Source of the DNA: Phycomyces blakesleeanus NRRL 1555(-)
Lineage: Eukaryota > Mucoromycota > Mucoromycetes > Mucorales > Phycomycetaceae
Direction of reading: 5' to 3'
NCBI RefSeq assembly: GCF_001638985.1
Contig: NW_017265143.1
Span: 248,001 to 312,000, forward strand
DNA: 64,000 bases
Part shown: in pieces, positions 44,146 to 55,200 of the stretch
Position numbering within the stretch: position 1 is the stretch's first letter
Layout of the letters: each line of letters begins with the position of its first letter
Notes under the pieces: generated by a model
Seen by the model: the letters and a program-made list of their open reading frames with translations, nothing else
Databases searched by the model: none
What the model was told of the DNA's origin: nothing
Program-made: the position numbers and the translations under genes

Positions 44146-45055
44146 TTTTTTTTTTTGAAAGAACGTCAATCGTCACTTGAACTACTTTAACGGAGTTGAG
44201 TTTCACGAGTTTCTTTTCGGTGAAGAGGACCAAAGTAAATGGAGTCTTCCATCTACTTTACGCATCTCTTGCATCCTTTCATCGCTGACGTGTGCCCCTT
44301 CAAAAAAAATTAAGGGGAAAGAGGTGTGACTCTTTTCATATGCATGTGACTACTAGAGCTAAAGACGATGAAAAAAAAAGCAAAAAGTAAACAAAAAAGG
44401 ACGCAAAAAACAGAAAAAGACGAGCGACAACGATGCGAAACCTTATTTACCATCAGAAACTACAATTCTGCTCATGCGAATAGCTCATTAGCTTATATAT
44501 AACTCTCATCATGTCTTTGCAGAAATGAGTTTGTCAGAACATTGCGCATTAAAGATCAATTCCCTAGTTTTCTCATTCAGCCTGACGTCCAATGTTGATT
44601 TGCGCATCCTTTTAACAGCCACTCATGATAGAAAGCAAGAGTTTTTAGGGTAAAAACCAGAATGCACACGCGTTTAAAAATTGTTAAAGTCTTGAAAGTA
44701 CTTGGTATATATATGTACAGTCGATATCTGATTGATTTCTTAGAAATATAAAAGAGTTTTGACTATTACAAGAATAATATCTTAATTCTTATATATGGTA
44801 CTAAAAAGTGTGTATACTTTTTAATATTGAACAATACAAGATACAGAAAAACACAAGAGAAAGGTCTTTTGAAAGGTCTTTTAAAAAGGGTTGCTTTTAT
44901 TTTATATGATTTAGTAAAGGCTTTTAGAAGAAAATCACGCTGTCAACATATCTATTTTACACGCTTGATAGCCATTTTCTTTCTTGAGCCTCGATCTCTC
45001 CAAGCTGTTTGAACGTCGGGGTTTATTATATTTTGCAGGAAAGCACTTTGGTTTA
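44146..45055 (+). repeat. Module A, copy A6
   Basis: Outermost A on the right. Its 5' part has tttctttt (as A1, A2) and gagg/actc/catg, and its 3' part has caatg...tttgcgc (as A3-A5), so it is a mosaic. It is followed by the same outer flank (tatataaatcgtcctgtcgaaacaag...) as A1 and A2, then by a DIRS derivative. Confidence 0.85.
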
Positions 45056-45108
45056 GATTAAAGTATATAAATCGTCCTGTCGAAACAAGTTTCTCGGGAC
45101 AATTAAGT

Positions 45109-45304
45109 GAGTCAATCGGGTCCGAACAGGAACAGAGAAGTCACCCTCCCTTCCTTACCCATTTTGACCTGCTCGCTTATGATCGAGGTACAATACTTTG
45201 AATCATTGCACTCTTTTATATTAATTTCTTGAAAAAATGTTTCAGAATTACTTTTCGCTCAATAAAATATAAGATGATTACAGCACTTCTCTGTTCCTGT
45301 TCGG
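45109..45304 (+). mobile_element. Very short deletion derivative of the DIRS element
   Basis: The left end, gagtcaatcgggtccgaac...acagagaag (45,109-45,140), resembles the 35-bp terminal repeat of the DIRS remnant. The right end, cacttctctgttcctgttcgg (45,284-45,304), is its inverted partner. The 120 bp before the right end (tatgatcgaggtacaatact...aatataagatga) match 12,740-12,840 at roughly 90 percent by eye. Almost all coding sequence is gone, leaving about 196 bp, a MITE-like structure of DIRS origin. Confidence 0.7.
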
Positions 45305-46846
45305 TTAGTCCTCCGGACTAACATCACAATATCGATGGAGATACCGATAAATGTAAAAATGACAATATCGATATTTAAACTCTTAAATGATGTCTTTAAA
45401 TGTTGGACATTACAATGTATATCCAAAAAGATTATTCACACCGTACGAACAGGCAGGTTTTGTAGCCATCTAGCCCAGAGCGTTATTAAGATAATATCAA
45501 GCTATACTTTATCTGCAATAAAAAAAAGAAGGACAAGAAAACACTTAATGTGAAAGACAATAGGAAGGTGACTGTGGGGCTTCAATTGGACTAACCATGG
45601 AACGAAAGAGAAAATGATGGTAGTCGAAAGTCAGGTATTATCCAAAATTCGGGCAAGGTTAATGGAGATTAAGAAGAGCGAGAGAAAGTAACCAGAAGAA
45701 ATATAATTAATATGAATAAAAAAATTATATTGTAGTAACTAAAGATATTTCTATCTAATGCTGCCTAACGCTCAGAGTGACAAAAGCTGCAACTATATTG
45801 GTGATAAAGGATACATCATGAAATACGTGCTCGAAATGAGTTTCCCGGACGTCACTTAAGGTGCACCCTAAAACAACGTATGTGGATCCATTAGTGGTAT
45901 AGACTTTGAGAGTCTGTGGAACAGAGGAGAAGAAGCTAGTAAAACTGAAGAGAATCATGGTCTTTTAAGCCCCCTTCCCCTCCCCCTTTCCTCTCCGGTT
46001 TGCGATTTGACGTGTTTGAGAGAAGTTGTTGAAGAGATTACATGTCTATCAACTTATCAATCTATATACTTTTGCTGGTTTCTTCTTCTTTCGTTCTCAA
46101 AATGTGCAAAATCCTTTTGAATCGGACGAGAAATAGCAAGACCACATTCAAATTTAGGACAAATTAATGTAGGTTCTATATAGTTGTAAGCTCAAAAGTA
46201 GAGAGAAGTCAGACCAACACGCTCCAACTCTATTAAGAATAGCCATAGTTACAAGGATTCCATAATGATAATAATGAGAAACAATAAACGGTTCCGCGCA
46301 AAGAGAAAAAATCCTTTATTCGTGAAAGGGAAAACCCCAAGTATATGAATCTCATCAAAAACAGGAATCATCATAATGCAGAGAATGTGAAATGTAGGTA
46401 TATATGAAGGCACATTTATAAGGCCTTCAAACTGTAGCCAAAGTGGCTAGAAGTGTTATATAGCTCAGGTTGAATATGAGCTACGCGTCTAAAGCTGAGC
46501 AAAAAAAAGGTTGCCACATCTCTAGTGAAAAGGAGAGTGATAATGGGTGTTAATGGAACTGCATAATAAAAGCTATGGACACCAGGGGGAGCAAGATTTT
46601 ATTGTACATGAGTGGATAAAAGAGATGGTGCAATTGTATGGAAATGTAACAAGAAGTTGAAGTATATATATATATTGAATGGAGATGAGGGCTAAGGATT
46701 GAACTTTGAGGTATGTTTGCAGATATTGCGCATTAAAAAGTAAAAATGACATGCTCCTCAGTATGGTACCATTCTATAAGTAATTTCAAGATTTGACATA
46801 AAAAATAAAATAAATAAAAATAATATCAAGTGGTGACAAAACAAAA
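45305..46846. other. Intergenic region with a diverged B fragment
   Basis: At 45,304-45,322 a perfect hairpin, gttagtcc-tcc-ggactaac, abuts the DIRS derivative. At 45,325-45,402 the sequence (cgatggagatacc...atgtaaaaatgacaatatcgatattta) is a clearly diverged relative of part of module B (39,337-39,410). The rest to the U6 gene is AT-rich. A 67-codon ORF at 45,755-45,958 (minus, SVPQTLKVYTTNGSTYVVLG) is possible but unsupported. Confidence 0.5.
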
Positions 46847-46849
46847 AAA

Positions 46850-46907
46850 AATATGCTCCGTAGAGCGTTCCATCTCAGAAGTTTAGTGTCATCCTTGTGC
46901 AGGGGCC

Positions 46908-46939
<32 letters not shown>

Positions 46940-46962
46940 ATATGTGACAGAGGTGCAAGCAC
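46850..46962 (-). ncRNA. U6 spliceosomal snRNA
   Basis: On the minus strand the sequence shows the near-invariant core of U6: aaattggaacgatacagaga, then agattagcatggcccctgca and aaggatgacac. The ACAGAGA box, which pairs with the 5' splice site, is at 46,918-46,924 and is intact, followed by the AGC of the catalytic triad. The 5' end (gtgcttgcacctctgtcac) can form the usual stem-loop. The RNA ends at a long T-run (on this strand, about 46,843-46,850), the RNA polymerase III terminator. A TATA-like gcatatatca lies about 31-40 bp upstream (46,993-47,002), as expected for Pol III U6 genes. No intron is present. The 3' domain after ggatgacac differs from human U6, which is normal. Confidence 0.95.
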
Positions 46963-47734
46963 TTGTCGATTAAAATAAATGTCCCAAAACCCTTGATATA
47001 TGCATTTATTTCCCGCTTTATAAAAGTTGTGGGTTTTTTAATATTTTCAGAAAATTTTTGGTATTATAAACATTATATACAGAAAAGTAAATAGCTAGGG
47101 TTGGTAAAATTACTATGCTTTATATTTCTATTTTACTTTTACTGCACTCTTGTTGGTGAAAGTACTTTTAGATGTTTTTTGATTTCAAATATCAAAAGTG
47201 TACATCAGTATTATTATAATATATCTTTTTAACAAAAATAAAAACAAAACAAAGCTCACTATAAGATATGACCAAAAGAGCAGCGTGCTTTTTGGGAAAG
47301 TGGCGTTGTTTTATATTGGACTTGATTGCTCACACATAGTTAAGCCACTTTGATAATAAGTATATGAGCAGAATATATATAATATTATATAAAGGAATTG
47401 AATTAAAGAAAAGAATCAAATGAGTGCAACCCAAGAATAAGAAGAAAAATACAAATAATAATAAGATTAATAATAAGAGGTCATTTCTTTCTTTCTTAAT
47501 CTATCCATCTATCTCTGTATATACGTGTGTGAAGGGGAAGTAAAGGTTATAATGTGTATAGGCTTTTGTAGGTGGTTGTTTGTCAGCAATAACGGATGGG
47601 TGGCACCATTATTTATCTCTATCGCTCCCCTTTTCTTTTGGTTTTGGTTTTCTTTAAAGGCAGGAAGGGGAGATATAAGCTGTTCATTATATATATATAT
47701 ATATTAATAGCTTAATAGCCTGTCTTTTTTCTTT
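46963..47734. other. Intergenic, U6 upstream and 3' side of the 552-aa gene
   Basis: AT-rich with a TA microsatellite at about 47,687-47,705. No gene recognised beyond the U6 promoter. Confidence 0.6.
46993..47002 (-). promoter_or_regulatory. TATA element of the U6 gene
   Basis: gcatatatca on the minus strand, about 31-40 bp before the U6 5' end, the distance usual for U6 promoters. Confidence 0.6.
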
Positions 47735-49602
47735 CTAATTCCCCCAAGTATTGTTTTGCCATGCTACACTTGTTCTTCTTGCATTAGAGCTGTTGCTGTG
47801 TTTCATCATTGGCATCTGCATGGGATTTCCCATCATCACAGGCATCATCATATTAGGAGAATACATTTGAGATTGGTGAAGAGGTGGCATCATCGAATAA
47901 GAATTGAGCATCGGTGTAGACATGCTGGCCACAGGCATTGGTGCATTCTGCAACATTTGAGATCGTCTACGAGCATCAGTACTACGAGAGTCAGTTGGGT
48001 CATAACCTGTAGAACGCTGAGGGGCAGCAAGTGTACGACTCTTGCGAGCATCACCACTAGAGCCAAGAATACGACTGGATCGACTGTTGCTGACAACAGG
48101 TTCTGGTTTTCTCGAGCGTCTAGCACTACTGCTAATACCAGCAGCCGCATCATGCTGTTCTTGCAAGAGATTATTGCTTGACACACTGCGACGATTTGTG
48201 GGTCGACCGAAAGAAGATTGTTGAAGAAGGTCTTGAGTAGATAACCGTCTCGATTGTTGGAAATTAGGATATATTGGTGGTGGTAGTTGCTGTAATTGTA
48301 ATTGTTGTTGTTGTTGCTGTTGCTGGTATGATTGATATTGTTGGTATTGTTGAATCTGAGCCATTTGATTCAATTTGATCTGTTGCTGCTGTTGCTGTTG
48401 ATAATAGATGGCATCGGCTGTCTGTGCTGTCATGCGATGAGCCGATTTTGCATATTGATGTATGGGTGAACCTCTAGGCTCTTCGTCTCCATCATGGCCA
48501 CCAGATCCTTGGCTGCTACTATGAGCAGGTGAGGCTGATCGATCAACCGAGGGAACGCTGCTAATGTCATCTGCTTCTGCAAGAGTCTTTTGCCAATAAT
48601 CAGATGAAGTAGGCTTGTCAAAGTAGGAGGACGAATGACTGGTTGTTGTACTCCTTGCATCTGTGGGGTGAGATTGTAATTGGATGATCGGAAGCTGGGG
48701 TGTGTTTGTCCGGCTAGAAGGGCGCACGTTGTCTATAGTAACATAAGAACGTGTCAGATATAATATTTATATGTGCCTAAAACATCGACCCATCCAATCC
48801 AGCCAACCGGTGTTTTGCCACTTTTATCAAGCACGTGTTGTACTTACCATGTTCATCATCATCTGTTTCTTCCTTTTCTTCTTCTTCGTCTTCTTCTTCG
48901 TCGTCGTCACTGACTGCAGGAAGTGCATTTTTGAGTCTAGATTTTGAGTGAATCTGTGACTGGATTGGTTTCTTGACAACCTTGTTGGATTTCTTGTTGC
49001 TATCTTCATCTTCATCATCTTCACTTTCTTCTACACTTTCATCGTCATCCTCTTCATCATCGCTGGGTACATAGGAACGACCTTTTCCTTGATCAATTTA
49101 ATTAATTTAATAAAATTAAAAGCTTATCTTTTAATAATAATACGCATACCTAAACACACACAAACATGTGTATATATTTACCTGTGATTGTGGGAAGTGG
49201 TCGTCGGCTGTTGTCGTGAGGCATGGCGGACATGCCGCTTTGACGTGCCGATATTGGTTCCTGAGGAGGTCTTGTCACACGAGGCACTGGGCTGTTCTTG
49301 CGAGGATCATTTCGATTATTATATTGAGAGCGATATTGTTGATTTTGATTTTGTTGATATTGTTGTTGATGGTGTTGTTGTTGCTGATATTGCTGTTGAT
49401 TACTTCTCGCACGATCAGGATGGGGTCTGTGTTTCTGAGGACCGCCTAGGATAGTATTTCTCATGTTTGAATCAATGTGGGATTGATGGAAAATCACACT
49501 ATTGGTCCATGGTTCGCTTTCGTCTTCACCAGCGTCGGGTGTCTTGATTGCTTTAGCGAGTGCCAGTCTGGATAGACTGACGTTTATATTATCGACAGAC
49601 AT
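47735..49602 (-). CDS. Gln-rich, acidic 552-aa protein of unknown function (3 exons)
   Basis: Exons by splice sites and phase are 49,602-49,182, 49,087-48,848 and 48,732-47,735. Both introns are GT-AG (gtaaat...caag and gtaagt...atag), and the lengths sum to exactly 553 codons including the stop. Exon 1 starts MSVDNINVSLSRLALAKAIK and contains HQSHIDSNMRNTILGG, the most ordered-looking part, then a Gln/Asn-rich run and a proline/arginine stretch. Exon 2 is very acidic (SDDEEDDDESVEESEDDEDE) with a basic NKKSNKVVKK patch. Exon 3 is Ser/Gln-rich with poly-Gln, RRRS and RRLS/RRSV motifs that could be kinase sites, and a Met/Pro-rich end finishing SVAWQNNTWGN. Mostly disordered. I cannot assign a function; such composition is common in regulatory or RNA-associated proteins. 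Confidence 0.8.
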
Positions 49603-52212
49603 GAGATTATGGGGAGGTTAATAAATCAATAAAGAGAGAATAATACTAGTAATAAAAATATATATAAATGTAAGATATCGAGTGAATTAACGACTGAATG
49701 AGTGAATAAGCAAGATAAAGAGAAGGAAAGAGAAAGAGAGAAAGAGACGCTAATGAGATTTTATGGGTATTATATATATATATATATCTGTATGCACCTG
49801 CGAATCGGCCAATGAAAGCAAAAGAAGAAAAATAAATAACAGACAATTGTGTATAGATAGCTTCAATTGTTGTACAATTAAGCTCTTTCTGGATATGTTC
49901 TTTTTCTGCACTACTTTCACTTGCTTTACTATCCAAAGCTTAGGTTGTACCGATCTTAGATCCTATGTTCTTTTTATTTGTTCTTTAGATAGATACATAC
50001 TTCTTGTATTCAAATGGACCTTTACATATACAGTTTAGTTTTGTCTCAAGAGACTATCATACATCATTTCAATGGACTATAATGAAATAGCTTCTTTTCT
50101 CTTCGCTGTTTTTTTTTTAAAAATAATAATAATTAAATGAGTGATTGATTTCTAGTGTCTTTTGTCTTTTCTTTTTGTCAATCAACCAATCAACCAATCA
50201 GCCAATCAATTGATCAAACCAAGTCAATGTGTGAGAATATTATGGTGGCTGCTCCATTGATATCAATCGGGATTGACATATTATTCTCTCTGTTTTATTG
50301 CATTGCATTGCATTGTATTGTATATTATTATGATTATTTTGCCATCCACCCATGGTTGTATGGCATGTTATATTTTCTAACAATATATCAATGTCAACGA
50401 GTTTACTATCCACACCTCCGCTTTCATCTCAACTCTGAACAGGTCCAGATGTCAATACATAGCTATCTGAGGTTTTTCTTTCTTGAATGTAATAATTATA
50501 ATAGTATATTCTGGTTTAGTCTTTGTAAATCATAAAGAATTGACTTTTCTGGGTACGTTGCTTAGAGATAGTTTTATATATATATTTTATTTCAATTAAA
50601 ACTTATTTATATTATATATTCAGTAGTTTAACAAGTGTACAAGATATAAAAAATAAAAAAAATAGCAAGACACGGATAAGCTTCGGCCCAAGCAAAAAAT
50701 ACATAGAGAATAAATGGACCGGATTATCCATGTTTGTTAGGCGGACCGACCGTAAGCTAAAATAAAATAAAAAAAACAATTTTTAAAAAAAAGAGAGATA
50801 GAGAGAAAGAGATAAATTGGTGGCTTGATATACACTGAGTACCAAGCAAATATGTCCTGATAATTTGATAATAATAACTAGCAGTAGCAGTGGCAGTAAC
50901 AGTAATAACAATGGTAATTGTAATTTTAATGGTAGTGGTGATGATAACGATACCGATAATAATATGATTTTATCCTATATTATATACATATACATACATT
51001 TGCTTTATGGCCAATGTGTATTATGTACGTCATTATTCCCACTCTGTAGATTCTAAGCATCAATCGTTTGAGACGTTTAGACATTTTGTGTGTGAGCAAA
51101 TGACAGAAATATGGTAGAATGCTTTATTTAGCTAGCTGGCAAGCTACTTGTATGTAGCACAAGATTCTCAACGGACACAAATTGAAATTGAAACAATCGT
51201 TGGACTTGAACTTTACTTTCTATTTTATTTTATTTTATTATATCTGTGTGCGCGAAGAGACATGGTGAATTCAAAAGACATAAAGAGAGGAATAAAAAAA
51301 AGAAAAGACTTATAGAAATTGACCTATGGTTTAACCTTTAATTTGATAGCAGAATATGCTATTGATAGACCTTTTCCTTTTTCTTTCTAAATAAGTACAT
51401 AGGACTTAATGCTACATACATAATTTTTCTTTTGCCATGGGAACAGGACATGTATTTGTTCGCGTGGCAAGAAGGGGAGGATACTGACTTTTATTTTAAA
51501 AGAAAGATATTAAAAAGAGATTAGGGTCCACCTTAGTTCCCAAGAATATATTTACACAACATGGTAGGGACATAATTTAGCTATGTGCCTGTATATCTTG
51601 TATATTGTGTTTGTAATGTAAGAAGAATAAGAAATAATTCTTGCCTTAATGCAATAGCGATATCTATATTGCACTTTATACCCTTCTTCTTTTATTAGAT
51701 ATATTGACATATGAATACCGGAACATGTACTTTAACCGAACAATAAGAATAATGTATATATGCCAAGAAATAGACCTGGTTGTACACCTGTATTGTGGGA
51801 TAAGGGAGTTACTTATCCGGTCTAGATCACGTGGCACAGACCAATTATATAAGTAATATATTATAATAATCATTGTACCACACTATATAACTACAAACAC
51901 TATACACACAAAATATTAAATACATAACTAAAGGATCTTCTTTTCAATAAACCTCTTTTTTTTTAAGCTGAACAATACCTGCATACAAACGCACACACGC
52001 ACACACATATATATATAAACTCTTTACAGTTGTTAATTTCTTTATTGACTGAAATCAGAGCAAAAAATAACAAAGCATAATTCTTATTTAGCAAAATACA
52101 TATATAAGAAGCTTAAATACATAAAATCAACATTAATATAAAACCAAAAGAAAACCAAAAAAAAGAAAGAAAGAAAGAAAGAGTATTTGTATTTATATTT
52201 ATATTAATTATG
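49603..52212. other. Long intergenic region
   Basis: About 2.6 kb, AT-rich, between the 5' end of the 552-aa gene and the 3' end of RFC1. A minus-strand ORF at 49,936-49,646 begins MDSKASESSAEKEHIQKELN but dissolves into low-complexity sequence. It might be an upstream ORF or a 5' exon, though no splice path to the next gene was found. Nothing else is recognised. Confidence 0.5.
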
Positions 52213-55200
52213 CTATTTTTTAGACTTGGCCTTGAGTTTACTGGCCTTGATAAACTTATCCTTTTTTACAGACACCTCAGGTTCCTCTTCTTCAGAAACA
52301 TCGTCACCAAAAGTGAGTACTTCACCTTCATCTTCTTCCTCTCCAAACAATGTCTCTGACTGTTCACCAATCTCTTCTTGTTTGTACACCTTTTTGATAG
52401 GTGCACCAGTAGCCTGGAAAAGAATTGGATGAGATGTAGAATTGTAGCTATAATTTTTGTGTTTATATAAAGAAAGAAAGAAAGAAAGAAAGAAAAAAAA
52501 ACATTAGATATTAGCCAAATTACCATTACCATTATCATTATCATTATCATTATCATTATCATAATCATAATCAGGCTTATTTTGATATATAGTTAACAAA
52601 CTTACTATTTGTTGAAATTTGTTTTAATCTTTGGTGTGATTGTTGCAAAAGGCTTCTTTTTACTCAGTGACAATTCGTTCAACATGTCAAGGCATTCACG
52701 ATCCAAATGATATTTATCCATCAAATCTGAAGCTTTTTCAAAATCCTCCTAAAGAAACCCATAATAAACAATAATAATATGAAAAAATAAATCATAAAAA
52801 TTCCAACAAAACAAAAACAAAAATACTTACGTCTTTCAGAGCAGTAAAAATACGGTCTGTAAGTATAGGAATATAATTCTCCCGTATTTCTCCTCTGTCA
52901 GCCAAGCCAGTTGAATTAATACGCATCTGAAGCTCCTTTAGATTTCTGTAACTCTTTAAAGCCTTGGAGTTTTGTCCCAACCATCTAGTAAAAATCGATA
53001 TATATATATGGTCAATATTATTATTATTTTTTAAAAATAATAATTTGATGTTCTTACTTTGGAAATTCCAATCGACCTCCCATCAAAGATCCTCTCATAA
53101 AAGAAGCAGGTCGTACACAGGAAGCAATTGAATGGATTGGCATAAGAGAATAATTCTGAGTAGATCTATTGTACACAAGAACATCAATATTTGTACGCAT
53201 GTGTATAGGAATCAGTGCACATAAAGCACATCAAATTTTACTTACCCATGAATTACTGCATCAACCACATCACCTTCTGACATGGCCTCAGAAGCCTTTG
53301 CAAGTAGTCCTAGCAGTAGCTTCTGCTCTTCTTCGGATCCAGGGTTATTTAAAGCCATTACCTTTTCGGGTTTGGCTTTAAGATAGTTTTCCTTTATAGT
53401 TTTTTTTTAGAGAAAAAAAAGATAAATAAATAAATGAATGAATGAATTATATTATATTATATTACATGTATCAAATTTAAACTTACAAAAATCATGAGAT
53501 GGGCAAGGTTGTAATCATGAAAGTACACATTCGACTTTTCTTGTAGGGAAGTACTTCTCCAATTAGAGGCTGACAAGAGAGCAGGAGGGATATCAAACAA
53601 TCCCATCTGAGAATATTTTTCGTTGCTTTTTCCACTACAAATATAAGTAAGTATCAAAGTTTCTCCTTTTGCTTTTCTTTTTAAAAAATAATAAATCAAA
53701 CTTACACTGCTTTAGCTTGATCATAATCCATATCTTGTTTTCCTAGGCGATATGTGGACAGGATATTGATGATTTGTCGAATATCATTCCGAGTAGATGC
53801 TACAAGAGCATCAATTGCATTTGGAGAGATATTTAATCCCTCTCTAATAATATTTTTCAGAAAAAAGAAGCGTACCGTTAGTATTATATATATATATATA
53901 AAGGGAAAAAAGTTTGAAACATTTTGAAACATATTGGTTAACTGTGTAAAATTATGGTGTATACTTTACTTTGTTGCAATCTCTGTAATTCTGTTTCTTA
54001 TGCTTGTAGCAGGTGTACTATAGTTTTTGTATGCGTGAGATTCTTGTTATTTTTTTTTCTTTTTTAGTCTAATGATTATATTATTATTATCATCAGCAGT
54101 TTACCGTCTAAACTTGGCATCACAGCAGACACGCAGCAAAGGTTGTACTTTGGCTGATCTGTCATCATTACAAATGCAAATAATAGGAACCTAGAAAATA
54201 AGAGTTTTAATGGTTTGCATATATATATTAGTTAACCTTGTTATTTTTACCTTTGTCTTTTTGATAAGAGATGCCAGTTCGACTGCTCCACCACGATCAC
54301 CAGCAGACATACCATCAACTTCGTCCATAATAATGGCAATTTTTTTACCAGATCCTGGTAATGTTTTTGGTGCTGCTTTTGTCTATAGTAATATCAATCA
54401 ATAATTATTATTTTATAAATAAAGGTGCTTGTTTTTCTTTCTTGATTTACCTTTGCGTTATTAGAATGGTAATACTCTGTTACAGAGTGGTTCTTTACTG
54501 TTTCTGTAATTTGGTCCTATAAAAATAAGCAAACAAATGAGAAAATAATAATACTAATAATAATGCTTAATAATACTAATACTTACTTCCAACATCTTCT
54601 TACTTCTGGCATCACTGGCATTAAACTCGAGTGGATGGTAGCCACATTCTTCTGCAATCACATGCGCAGCCGTAGTCTTTCCGATACCAGGTGGTCCACT
54701 GATAAGAATGGCTCGATAACCTGACCAGCCAGAATCCTTGATAGGAAAGCCTTTTGATTTATTTTCTTGCCTAAACAATGAAACACACATTCGATAGCCG
54801 TGATAATAGTTAATCAACTCTTCTTGAAAGCTAAATCTTTCTTTGGCCTTTCATCTATTTTTTTAAAGATATATGAAAACACTTTACCATTCCTTGAGCC
54901 ACTTGGTAATGTTTAGAATCTGTGTCTTGTTACCCAATATATCCTTTATAGCTCTTGGGCGATATTTAACAGTCCAGAGATCATTAGTTTCATTGGAAGG
55001 AATAGGTTCCCTAAAGATGATTGCACCCATACATACACATTAATAAAATGATAAATTATTATTATCACTATTTGATTTACTTACATTCTAGAGCTTGATG
55101 ATGTGGCTTTGTCCTTTCCTTTTGACTGAGATGCTGTGGGCTGTGGATTGGGTCCATTACCATAATTTCCCTTTGCGCCTTCTGTTTTGAGAAGATTGTA

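Noticed and set aside
47756..48181. 141-codon His/Arg-rich ORF on the plus strand
   Set aside because: Antisense shadow of the Gln/Met-rich last exon of the 552-aa gene.
50155..50535. 126-codon ORF in the RFC1 upstream neighbour region
   Set aside because: Composition follows AT-rich DNA (runs of Phe, Tyr, Ile, Cys); no promoter or homology pattern.
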